From: Phoronis australis
Lineage: Eukaryota > Phoronida > Phoronidae
Assembly: GCA_002633005.1 (NCBI GenBank)
Contig: NMRA01000110.1
Location: 660,424-724,423 of the forward strand
Direction of reading: 5' to 3'
Length of the DNA stretch: 64,000 nt
Part shown: positions 24,201-34,300 of the stretch, piece after piece
Position numbering within the stretch: position 1 is the stretch's first letter
How the letters are laid out: every line of letters starts with the position of its first letter
Translations under genes and position numbers: made by a program
The notes under the pieces: generated by a model
What the model was told of the DNA's origin: nothing
Databases searched by the model: none
What the model saw: only the letters and a program-made list of their open reading frames with translations

Positions 24201-27200
24201 AAGTACAACGAAGTGTGTCGTCCATTGGAAAGCGATGCAAAGTTACTCCCAAAGCGCCCGCGAGACGATAATTAGTACATCCCGGTATGTAGCAACAGTG
24301 TGGCATGTTGACGTACTAGTAAATGAAAGGAAACGACGACGGAACTTAACACAACCGAGGTAGAACAATGACTGACTCAGCAGCTCTCACAGTCAGACTA
24401 TATGAAAAGAAATTGGCGCGAAATGCTTGCCTCCTAAAACGTCACTTCCCGAGTAGCGGACGAGTAATTAACAAAATTACGAAAAGCTGTAATTAAGTGG
24501 AAACTATGTCTAGGATAACCAACCAACCTTATTTTAGCTCAAAATGACATGATAAAAGGTTGCCTTCACCTTTAAAGAGTGATTTCCCAAAGTTTCAGTA
24601 GACCCAAAAGTGATTACAAGGTAACCAAAGCTCAATAATGTTCAAATATTCCTCAGAGATTGTGAGAGACCCTTGTGATGCATGCTTAAAAACATCCCGG
24701 TTTCATAAGATAGGCTAACTATTACCGTGTTACACACAGCTGTTACAAAATAACTACTTTTCTTATTAGCATGCTCAATGCAATACATGTGAAGTGGCCA
24801 TTTTAAGGTATGTTTAATTTCATCAGTTTTTAACCCAGGAACGTGACCAGTAGCTAAAGCTGTTAGTTATGATATGCCCCATAAACCATCAAGTTTCAGC
24901 CTTCCACGGCCGTTCAACATTCAGATCATTCCACTCTATCCGTACCAAATTATCGTAATGTCCCGGCCACATCTGCTTCGTACTGGATCTCTGCGCGATC
25001 CAGACCTTTGTCTCTCCCTTGGAGTCTACCACATAGCCATTGATGTGGACACCGAACTGCTTGACACCGAGTAGGCCTGATGGAAAATATTTAAAATCTT
25101 CAATTAAAAATCAAAGAAGACCATGAACCGTAAAACACTTTGCATCAACTTTGATGCCCATCTGTTCGTTTCATCAAGTGTTTTACTTCTGAATGATCAA
25201 AACTGTGCACAGCAGTCTTATGTAGACTAATAACTCTTCTTTGTTTTTTTTTCTTTTTCTGGTACAAGTTTGAAGATAAGCACGCTGCAATGGAGACTTT
25301 CCATGTCCAGTCCAGCCAGTTCAGGTGTACCAATGGGGNCACCATACCAACATCTTAGTTAAATTAAGGTCAAGGTCACAAATAAGGAAACACAACCAAC
25401 AGTACTAGCATCATCTTAAAGAGTGATTTCCCAAAGTTTCAGTAGACCCAAAAGTGATTACATGGTGACCAAAGCTCAATAATGTTCAAATATTCCTCAG
25501 TGGTTGTGAAAGACCCTTGTGATGCATGGTTAAAAACATCCCGGTTTCATAAGATAGGCTTGCTATTACCGTGTTACACACAGCTGTTACAAAATAACCA
25601 CCTTTCTTATTAGCATGCTCAATGCAATACATGTGAAGTGGCCATTTTAAGGTATGTTTAATTTCATCAGTTTTTAACCCAGGAACGTGACCAGTAGCTA
25701 AAGCTGTTAGTTATGATATGCCCCATAAACCATCAAGTTCCAGCCTTCCACGGCCGTTCAACATTCAGATCTTTCCACTCTATCCGTACCAAATTATCGT
25801 AATGTCCCGGCCACATCTGCTTCGTACTGGATCTCTGCGCGATCCAGACCTTTGTCTCTCCCTTGGAGTCTACCACATAGCCATTGATGTGGACACCGAA
25901 CTGCTTGACACCGAGTAGGCCTGATGGAAAATATTTAAAATCTTCAATTAAAAATCAAAGAAGACCATGAACCGTAAAACACTTTGCATCAACTTTGATG
26001 CCCATCTGTTCGTTTCATCAAGTGTTTTACTTCTGAATGATCAAAACTGTGCACAGCAGTCTTATGTAGACTAATAACTCTTCTTTGTTTTTTTTTCTTT
26101 TTCTGGTACAAGTTTGAAGATAAGCACGCTGCAATGGAGACTTTCCATGTCCAGTCCAGCCAGTTCAGGTGTACCAATGGGGATTTTCGATCTCCAGCCC
26201 GGACATTGCAGAAGTGCCAATGTCTTTTTATCATTGGTCACACAAATTTGATAGTTTTTGGCATTGCGCTTTCCTGGTGGTTCTGTTGCCAACAATTACC
26301 TAGAAGCACTTGATCAGAGTGCCACACACTGATACATTAACACTTTAAAACTATAACTGTCACCAAGTCTCAAACAAGATAAAGAAGCCTACAAAATGAA
26401 ATTCTTGAAAACAAAATACAGTCTCGTACAAAACAGAGCCATGTTCGTTTGCCTATACTTACAGGCTCCAGATCTCTCAACCTCCATCAGAGGTGACTGA
26501 CCATAGTCTTCAAGAACGGCATAAGGCTGTAAGGCAACCAGTACAACACCCGATGAGAAATCATTTTAGAAAACGTCAAAAAAATGTGAAAGAAATCTAT
26601 ATGAAGCAAATATCTTGCATGCTTTCTTGACGACCGGCCATGAACTACCATTGAAGAAACACATCAATACATAATCATAACTTTGAATCAGTGTGGAATG
26701 ATTACACTATAAATCACCAAGGTATGACACTTACACATGGTTTTTAATTACCACACAAATGTTTACGTTTGTTACTTTGTATTTGTATTTCGTCAAAATA
26801 AATGACCTTATATTGCCAACCTCAATCTCCTTTTCATCTCCAGTAATGGAATTGTGATGCACATATTTTACTTGGGATATATGTTGAGCATGAACAAGTT
26901 TTTTAGTTACAGCAAGTGACGGAAAATTTTATATAAAGTATTTGTCTTGTACAATTCAGGAATCGAACTGTGTCTGTAATATTCCCACGTTAAGCAGACT
27001 TCCTCTGTTACAAGCATTACCTCACACCGCAACAAAAAGTCAAGTGAAAACATTATTGACTTGTAGCGAGACTGATCTATACCTCCTCTCGCCATCCTTT
27101 CAATGTGCTCAACACATTCTGGGAACGCAAGTCCCTCATCACCTTGTCCACAGCTTTTGTGCGATCTTCAAATGACTGCAGTGATGAAGAGAGGTGAATT

Positions 27201-28104
27201 TCATATGGCTTCTCTGTATCTGAAGTTAGGTTAAGAGATTCTACTGTGTACCATAGGTAAAATACGTGAGAATGTTTATATCTTTGGTAATTAACAACAT
27301 GGTCGAACAAGACAAATACTCAACGAAATGTGTACTACAGGGGGCGCCACTTCAATTTTAATTTGCACGCAGTTCACGAATGTTACTTGCAAAATCAGAA
27401 AAATACGAACAATTACCAACTTGACGTCAGTTACAACGTTACATCTCACCTTGAACATTTACATAAAATAAAATCATGATATTGATACTGTTCTTTTGCT
27501 ACCAATGTACCTTGCTTTTTTGCTCAATTTTACTAAAAAGACATGATCATGTGACCCAATATGCAGAAGATTGGTCAAAGTAAAAACTGAAATTCTAAAC
27601 GGCATTCTATTTTCATACTTTTACTCTGACAGATAAAAACCTACGTTTTTACATAAATGACAAAATACCCGCACTAATCATTAAGGTTGTGGCAATCCAA
27701 AGCCACAACCGCAGGAGAATAAGCTGACTTGAACAAATACAAAACCCCAAGACCAGCAAACCATAACAAGAGGTTCTTATATAAATGTGCAGGTAGGCGT
27801 TGGCCTACCTGAATAGATGAGTCCAAACACAAGGACCAGGCAAAGAGGGGGAGAGTAGTCTCACATAAAGGTAACCCTAATCAATTCATAAAACTGACAT
27901 ACCAGTCTCCATGACTGCATGGAACACATCGCTGTAGTCTCACATAAAGGTAACCCTAATCAATTCATAAAACTGACATACCAGTCTCCATGACTGCATG
28001 GAACACATCGCTGTACTGTTTAAGACGTTCCCACACATCAGGTCGGATCAAGCCCACCTTTCTGCCTCCCACAAAGAAAGGTGTACACACAGCTTGGCTA
28101 GACC
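21229..28104 (-). CDS. Nudix hydrolase with N-terminal DUF4743 (NUDX20/24 or YJR142W-like), seven exons
   Basis: Minus-strand exons with matching splice phases: 27982-28104, 27083-27219, 26463-26526, 25790-25920 (identical copy at 24946-25076), 22567-22685, 21864-21996 and 21229-21325. All have GT donors and AG acceptors. Order of content: the DUF4743 part (FFVGGRKVGLIRPDVWERL, then IHLSSSLQSFEDRTKAV and STLKGWREE), the Nudix fold entry (LLGVKQFGVHINGYVV, WPGHYDNL), the Nudix box (VAGGLTSG then KECAEEASIPES), and the C-terminal segment GEVQGFTLMTIEE / FKPNSALIMLDFLIRHGY. This order is diagnostic of the family that includes plant NUDX20/24 and yeast YJR142W, which hydrolyse nucleoside diphosphate-linked compounds, with damaged thiamine diphosphates reported for some members. 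The Nudix box spacing is one residue shorter than the MutT consensus before (R/K)E, as I recall for this family. About 268 residues are covered. The terminal exon and the exon joining to any first exon were not found. Confidence 0.9.
21411..21512. repeat. ~53-bp unit repeated nearly three times
   Basis: GGCATGC, a variable base or two, then GCCAGATCT followed by GTAGTTATCC and CCAATGTATTCAGTCT, repeated with few changes. It lies in the intron between the exons ending at 21864 and starting at 21325 of the Nudix gene. Confidence 0.85.
22125..22340. repeat. ~57-bp minisatellite, four units, in a Nudix gene intron
   Basis: ATGAACACCAGGTGGCAGTATGT-type blocks followed by ACCCA and ATGTATATGTA recur about four times. 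The open plus-strand frame is a product of the repeat. Confidence 0.85.
22874..22877. other. TTAA target-site duplication, left
   Basis: TTAA immediately precedes the transposon end AGGCGAAGGCAACC. The right copy of the duplication is at 24572-24575. The empty site at 25416-25419 has a single TTAA. Confidence 0.95.
23212..23607 (+). pseudogene. Truncated transposon gene with P2X7-C-terminal-like zinc motif
   Basis: Starts at ATG 23212 (MAGLGNPYHSDS) and has an acidic leader with many Glu residues. Then comes the segment WCKCTVCVVMP...YLCCSEFDEA, which resembles the cysteine-rich cytoplasmic 'ballast' domain of P2X7 receptors (WCxCxxC...M P T...CCxE). That domain also occurs alone in many invertebrate proteins. 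After LLD (near 23511) the reading frame no longer matches the family: the bases there are the antisense of the transposase segment RGMPEV. I infer a deletion junction, so the downstream codons to 23607 are not original. It is read in the opposite direction to the THAP gene, with which it overlaps by about 100 bases. Confidence 0.7.
23503..24306 (-). pseudogene. THAP-domain transposase N-terminus, frameshifted and truncated
   Basis: Begins at ATG 24306 with a THAP zinc finger: CYIPGC, a Trp in TWHVRVKN, then CVKHF (C2CH ligands) and DVIPSVL in place of the usual AVPTIF. A Ser/Thr/Pro- and Glu-rich linker follows, then FDKFIVDLSKVLELF. At 23660-23671 the frame shifts: the next family-like segment, CQVCGEGVTRP...CVAGHTGKWDN...RGMPEV, lies in another frame. 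That C-x2-C...C-x3-H-x3-W module normally continues into the DDE catalytic domain, which is absent. THAP proteins bind DNA, and here the domain would have recognised the terminal repeats. The gene is broken twice: by one frameshift and by loss of everything after about 23513. Confidence 0.85.
25339..25339. other. Single ambiguous base at the join of the two duplicated segments
   Basis: The n lies exactly between the end of copy 1 (CAATGGGG) and the start of copy 2 (CACCATACC). This marks a join made by the assembler. Confidence 0.95.
25340..26182. repeat. Duplicated segment, copy 2 (empty transposon site)
   Basis: Nearly identical to 22800-25338 without the transposon. It continues past 26182 into the sequence that should follow copy 1. 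The Nudix exon at 25790-25920 is identical to the one at 24946-25076. Skipping or using either copy alone keeps the reading frame. Using both would break it, because the 131-base exon is not a multiple of three. Confidence 0.93.
27855..28015. repeat. Perfect 79-bp tandem duplication across an exon end
   Basis: Bases 27855-27933 recur at 27934-28012 without a difference that I can see. The unit includes the last 31 coding bases of the first DUF4743 exon (27982-28012), its donor GTATGT and following intron. A second, intronic copy of the exon end and donor therefore lies 79 bases downstream on the minus strand. Confidence 0.93.
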
Positions 28105-28149
28105 CTGCACAATGTGAACAATAGTTTAGATTTGAGAAAATACTCATTA

Positions 28150-30130
28150 TACTGTGAAGCAGTTACAGTACTCAGATTTTAAACACTACAAGGAATGACT
28201 TCTGAACTTCCACAGCCTCAAAAGTGTTTTGACACTTGCAGACTGTTTCAGCGACTATTATCTAGAAGTAAAACATGCATGAGAAGTCATTACATGTAGA
28301 CATGTTATCAGCAATGATCTGAAACCTTGAGTTTACACGTTCATGCATAATAGATTGGAGCTTGCTTTTTCAGCAGGTCAAAGCAATGAGTCGTGAGTAT
28401 GACTCTACCAAATTATAATTTCCCCATCTTATGCACCCTCATACAATTTGCAAGTTGATTTATTCTAACATATTCAATTTTATAACTGAATGTATATATC
28501 ATGGATTGACCACAACCATTAAAAAGCAGCGCAGTGTGTTGATATGCAGCCACCTCCTTCACCATCACTACTAGTGTCTAGTATTTTATATACAAAAGGG
28601 CACAAGGCTGGTGAACTTAAAATTTTCTTTTGGGGGTGCAAATCAAGTCAGCAATTCTTTCTTCAATAGCAAAACACATGCCACATGATTCTTCACATAG
28701 TTTGGACTTTTTAATAGAAAACTACTAGTCAAATTTCATGTTAATGCGAAAAAAAAAATTAAGGATGCAAAAGAAAATGACTAAAAATAAAATTGCCACT
28801 AGGAAGCACACCCGATGCCTATCTGCCAAATGTCATGAAAACCTATTAAGGAACTCGGAAGATATGGAGGCGAATGCAAATAAAACTAAAATTTCCACTA
28901 GGGGGCATGTTGGTAGTTGAAAAATAATACTTGGAGTCCATCAGTGACAGGAACACAGCTGAAAATTTTCATGAACAGCATCCATCCAAGGATTTTGTAC
29001 ATACAGCAGCAGACGTCAGACACCAGACTGACACCGAATGGACAGAGATGGTGCTTTACCTGGTAGACTGAAGGAGTTGCACTTATTGTGTGCAAGGTGA
29101 AGTAATCTTTGTGAACGACTCGAAAGCTGCATCTTGTCAGAGTACGGGGGCATTCTGTCTACTGCCAGCTGACAAGTAATTGTGCGTAGCTGTAGCTATA
29201 GACTGTGAGCAGGAGTTGGTTGGAGTGGTGTAACAGATGTTGTTCACAGCGACTGAAAGTGACAACTGAGCACTACTACAGAGTTCACATGTTAAAGGTC
29301 AACAAATGTGAAACGTTATCATTTTTGGGGCAATGTGATGCTTCAAAAATAACCGTGAATGTTTTTTACAATAAAATCAGATACAACCAACAGAAACACA
29401 AAATTATGTAGAAATAACATTTTAGTTCAGTTAGGCTAGGTTGGTTTGTAGCGATGAGCTAATGAACTCTAGCGAAAAATTCCACACCTCAGCGTGATGC
29501 TGCGTCCACTTTCAAAACAGAAAATTGGGCAAAAGTAAGATGTGTGCAAAATCAAAGACACCAGCGTGCTGACAAGTCATGACAATGTAACTTGTAGAGC
29601 CTGGTCTCAAGCAATAACGGACTCCCATTTCTTTAAAAAACAAAAACCACCTGGTTTAATTACAGAAAAAACTGAAGCCAATTTTATAACAGTAAGTGGT
29701 CTAAATCAATTGGCCAACACTTGAAGCTTGTACTGTCTGGAAAAGCATGCGGTTTGTACACTAATGGAAATGATCATAATCATTAAGGGCCCCTGCACTC
29801 AAATATGGTAACCTTCACCTTGTCTAGCTCAACACAGATGACGTATTGCTTATTAGCTAGTTAGAAAACTGTGCATGACTGAACAGACTAACGCCCTAAG
29901 GGCAGTATTTTCAATTGAATTAATGAAAGAAGATCGCAGTGGTTTTTAATGGCACTAACAGTAACATGACTTTGTTTTATTAACTTTTTACCGAGACTGT
30001 TCCAAAGACAAGTTGTACCTGAACTCCCTTCCCCACGGGCCATGCACCAGCGAATCATTCAAAAATGTTGACTGTGGCTGTTTGGGAGCGGAATGTTACT
30101 GATTTGGCTGACTACTGGGTGATTTTCCAC
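28150..30130. other. No exon recognised
   Basis: This should hold an intron and perhaps a small exon of the Nudix gene. I found no segment with family resemblance. The open frame at 28898-29095 on the minus strand is not convincing. Confidence 0.4.
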
Positions 30131-30145
30131 TCAACAAAAACTTAC

Positions 30146-30217
30146 CACTTTCAGTAAAATTGAACATATGAGGCTCACAACACGATACGATCTTGGTTCA
30201 ACTTTTGCGGAAGCCAT
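30146..30217 (-). CDS. Candidate first exon of the Nudix gene
   Basis: ATG at 30217 opens 24 codons (MASAKVEPRSYRVV...SILLKV) ending at a strong donor GTAAGT. It is about 2 kb upstream of the first sure exon and on the same strand. Its end phase (0) does not match the start of the exon at 28104 (which needs one base), so an unseen small exon would have to lie between, or this exon belongs elsewhere. Confidence 0.3.
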
Positions 30218-30788
30218 GTCCTGTGGAGGCTGCCATCTTGAAATTAGAACAGCAGCATACAGATTCTGAGAGTGTGATTGGCTGAAATATTTTACATGTA
30301 CCGCTAGCGCTACCTGGTAGGATATCATGCGATCAATGGCAACAACAGCAGTACGAACAATTCTTTCTTTCACAAAGATATCGAAGCAGTGTGTCGAAAT
30401 ATTGCCTCGTATCCAGTCTCCATTATCATTAGACTTCGATGAACAACTCGAAACAAGGCTATTTTGTTGTAACCGCTATACACTGTCATGGGCGGCGCAC
30501 CAAATCGAGCTTAGTAGGCCTACTGGCAAAAATATTTCCCGGGCTGGCACTTAGGGCCTTGAGGCATAAAAACTGCCGAAAGTTTGATTTAGATCGAATC
30601 ATTGAGTAAAATACGCTCAGTGTCACTATACTGAAACTAGTGGTCTTAAATTGAAAAAATCGCCAGGGAAACGAAATTAGCTACTAAAAACCACAAAAAA
30701 TATTACACGCGGGTTACCCTCCTCCGGCAGGAGGGTAAGTACCCTCTCCCGACCTTCCTTCCCCTCGGCGCTACGCACCTCGGATTCA

Positions 30789-31043
30789 NNNNNNNNNNNN
30801 NNNNNNNNNNNNNNNNNNNNNNNNNNNNNNNNNNNNNNNNNNNNNNNNNNNNNNNNNNNNNNNNNNNNNNNNNNNNNNNNNNNNNNNNNNNNNNNNNNNN
30901 NNNNNNNNNNNNNNNNNNNNNNNNNNNNNNNNNNNNNNNNNNNNNNNNNNNNNNNNNNNNNNNNNNNNNNNNNNNNNNNNNNNNNNNNNNNNNNNNNNNN
31001 NNNNNNNNNNNNNNNNNNNNNNNNNNNNNNNNNNNNNNNNNNN
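30789..31043. other. Assembly gap, 255 N
   Basis: An uninterrupted run of n flanked by C- and G-rich sequence. Protein frames that span it are meaningless. Confidence 1.
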
Positions 31044-31137
31044 CCTCCGCCACCCCCCAGCGCCCTCGCCCCCATGCTCACCTCTCGATGCCACCATATT
31101 TGTACTGAATCTCGCACGTCCGCCCTAGGTGGGAGGC

Positions 31138-31300
31138 ACAGTGGCGGATTTACAGGGGTGGAAAAGGGGCCATGCCCCGGCCCTAAAATTCTTCAAGATT
31201 CCATTTGGCAGTTTGGGGGTACGAATTTCGGGCTAAGACCCTGGCTAATACTCTGCCCTGGCTGCCTCCCAACTCAAAATCAGATCTGCCCCTGTTACAA
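31138..31300 (+). repeat. Dispersed repeat family R2, copy 2
   Basis: Begins CAGTGGCGGATTTACAGGGG, then AGATTCCATTTGGCA, TGGCTAATACTCTGCCCTGG and AACTCAAAATC, as in 16597-16770. The CAGTGGCGGAT start is the likely true terminus of the element. Confidence 0.75.
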
Positions 31301-31319
31301 TCCCGGGGATGAAACCATC

Positions 31320-34300
31320 AAGAGTTGAGTAACCGTGAACCAACACGGAGAGTAATGAGCCTAGGACCAGTAACTCTGACCGGTGGTGAGGAGATGGCTC
31401 AAGGAGCTATAGCTGAGATTTAACAGTGTGAAAATACGAAATTTCCGATGAACTCAAAGCTAGTTGCTGGTCAGTTCAGCTGTGATTCACTTGAGACAGA
31501 CAGCTCCTACCGGTCGTCTGCGCCCGTTCTAAGGTCAAGATTCATTTGTTGTGATCCAGTTAACTTTATTTTATTATGTTCATCCTTTGAAGGAGTTTTT
31601 TTGAAAAGGTGAAGTCCTGAAGTCCCTGGTATAGTGCCTTTGGAGTTAATTGTTTCAAAATGCCTAGTTGAAACACAACCGGTTGTCCAGTTTCTGGTGG
31701 CGGGGGAAAAGAATAGTGTGGCCCAAAAATGTACACACTTCCTGAACGCCTGGAGTTCACATTCAATTCCCGTGGATCACTGAGATCTGCGCGGGCCTAC
31801 TGCATGGTTACATCTTATTTTTCACGTGGGTACGTCAGTCATGAAGTGCACACGAATCAGGACAAGCAATCAATTCAGCTTTGAATAACAAAAATTCATT
31901 GCTCAATACTAGTGCTAACTAACAAGGAAGTGCAAGAAAGACAACCTTTCCAAGCAATGAGTTTATTTTATGCATTTAAGAATTTTTAAAACTTTTTTTT
32001 TATCTATGGTTTGTGAGTACGAATTTCATCAATGTCTTTGAGAGTTATTTTAGATATGCAAAAATTGTCTAGGCCTATAAGTGTACTTTACTATTTGGGG
32101 ATCGGATTATAGAGTTTTTCCAACCTTAGGCTGCAATTAAATTCACTGACGCATCGTCAATTCTTACAAGATTAGCTTCTAATTGTCAAAAATCATCCAT
32201 AAATCTATCGATTTTCTTAGATACATGAACAAGTAAATCAGAGACCAACGAATTTGTTTATCAAAACGGAATGTTGTAAGCAATTTCAGGGGGAATATGG
32301 GAGATGCCGGGGGCATTCGTCGGTATTAAGGTGTATTTTGATAATTTCAGAGGCACTTATAACGGTTCACGAGGTAAACTTGAACTCCACTGACAGAAAA
32401 ACCGCTGAAATCTTTGTTGATGATTGCTAGAGTTCTTTGAGTACCCTCTTTGAACATGTTCACGGTCAGCACAAATAGTAGGCTAGACAGCAGCATTTTC
32501 CACACGCGGGAACTCCTTACAAAAATCTCATAGTAACCAGAGATACCATCATTCTTGTGATACTATGGGAAATAGTTACATTATTTTATAAATAACCATC
32601 AGAAATAGTCCTTTTGTGTAATTCACAAATAGTGGTCTTCACGTTCTTCAAAATTCCACTTTTTCGATGGCGGCAATCCTATTTTTTCACATTTTTGGTT
32701 GTTTGGGCCGAATGGCTGTGCTGCGCTCGACTGTTTTGTGTTTTTTGGTTAATTTGGAATCTCACTTTCCACGGTGAATACTTGGCAGTGTCGGATTTAC
32801 ATGCAAAGAGAGACATTTCCCCCGAACTGCTCCACCGAGAGAGGGTACCGTCTGAAATGGGACATTAAAGGAGTGACCTCCTTCAACATGAAAGCCGGTT
32901 GCACGATTACACAAAAAATGGAAAATAGAGGTAATCGATTCCAACATTGGGCCCTCTCTCCGTGAGTGGCCCCTTAGGAATTTGTCAATAAAAACACAAA
33001 AGGGTGACCATTTGAATGTCATCAATGGCGTCCTTCAAGTGAGGGCGGAGCGTCTAAATATTTAAATATCTATATTTTCAAATATCGAGAAATGCGCAGA
33101 AATTGATGTTATCTGTCAGGTCATCAATTTTTTCACAATATACCTCTTCGAGAAAAAATAAGCGAAAGTTGTCCCCGTTATCCCTTGCTAGAGAGGGGCA
33201 TCTGGAAAAATATAGTTTTGTATTCGCGAAACGGACTTCTTGTAAAAATCCAGGTAGTTCGCTTTACAAGTTTTCTCGATTTTTCGAAATATATGTGTGA
33301 TTGACTTCGTGCACGTTTTCAAGTGCGTTTAGACGACAGGCAAAAGCGGAGACCCTAAATACAATGTCCTGGCCAAGGTCCTCAAGCGGTAAACCATACA
33401 CTGATGCAGAGTTGTTAAATGTTTTCTTGATTTTTCTCTCTTATCCGGATTTCGCAGTCTTTCTTTTCTGGACTGTCCCCGGCCCCACGCCTATGTCGGT
33501 TGCCACGGTTTAACCCTGGCGCCTGAAAATTTGTGGGGCAGCCCCCCCCCTCGCTCCCCCCCGCTTCCTACGGGCCCTGCAACATAGCTGATATCTGGAG
33601 AACAACATTCTTTCTTTCACGCCTACCATACAGAGCAGCCTCGGACTGGATGCAGGCCCGGTATGTATGGTCACACTAGCAACTGTTCTCGCTCCAGTCC
33701 ATATTCCAAACATGAAGGTCTACTGGAGAACAATCATCTAATTGGACACAATTCTAATGATTGCTATGCAGTTTTCAAGTAGATCAAAATACTTAAGTTT
33801 TCCACCGTGACCAACGATTTACACTCGATATTTCATCAAGTGGTCGACTCGGGCGCTTTTCAGACTAACCTGGCGTGCCCAAGTCCTGACACAATAATGA
33901 TGTAGCGTGCTTGTGGACAAATAATACGTAAATGCTGGTCGGTGGCACAGTTTTAGTTTATATTTGATGCTGGTTCTAATAATTAAAAATGACACACGCC
34001 GAGTGCATTAACGACGATAAACCAGGCTGCTAGTTATGCAGACCTACGCTAATTCAAAGAAAACACTGGCTAGAAGTTGAGAAGAGTCGTGCATTCACAG
34101 AGATTAATACTCAGTTTTCAAATATCACATGCGATAACGACTGGGACCAGAGTGGGCGATTACTTCAGGCGTTCATGCACTAGGCCCATAGCATGTATAC
34201 ACATTCATTCATTTCCGACTCCTTGATATTTATTTGCTTAATTGAAGGGGTTTATTTATTGAACGGTACTACAATGAGTATCACTTGATGAGCCTCTTAT

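Larger units (their letters stand above)
22878..24571. mobile_element. 1,694-bp TTAA-type DNA transposon (Kolobok-like), internal-deletion derivative
   Basis: Terminal inverted repeats of about 155 bp begin AGGCGAAGGCAACC on the left and AGGTGAAGGCAACC (reverse complement) on the right, about 90 percent identical by eye. TTAA flanks both ends, and an exact empty site lies at 25416-25419. Two convergent gene starts face inward: a THAP-domain protein from the right end and a P2X7-C-terminal-like protein from the left. Both run into a junction near 23512 and lack their remaining parts. TTAA targets plus a THAP domain followed by a CxxC...C..GH zinc module point to the Kolobok superfamily. piggyBac also uses TTAA, but its ends begin CCC. 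The catalytic core is missing, so the copy is non-autonomous. Confidence 0.9.
22800..25338. repeat. Duplicated segment, copy 1 (transposon-filled)
   Basis: Apart from the 1,694-bp transposon plus one 4-base target duplication, these bases match 25340-26182 over 841 bases with only scattered differences. The segment contains one Nudix exon (24946-25076). It ends exactly at an ambiguous base n (25339), after which copy 2 starts. See the findings for the allele-versus-duplication question. Confidence 0.93.

Noticed and set aside
22878-24571. piggyBac element, because of the TTAA target
   Set aside because: Termini begin AGG rather than CCC, and the gene has a THAP domain with the CxxC...C..GH module of Kolobok-type transposases.
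30677-31117. Frames crossing 30789-31043
   Set aside because: They consist mostly of N.
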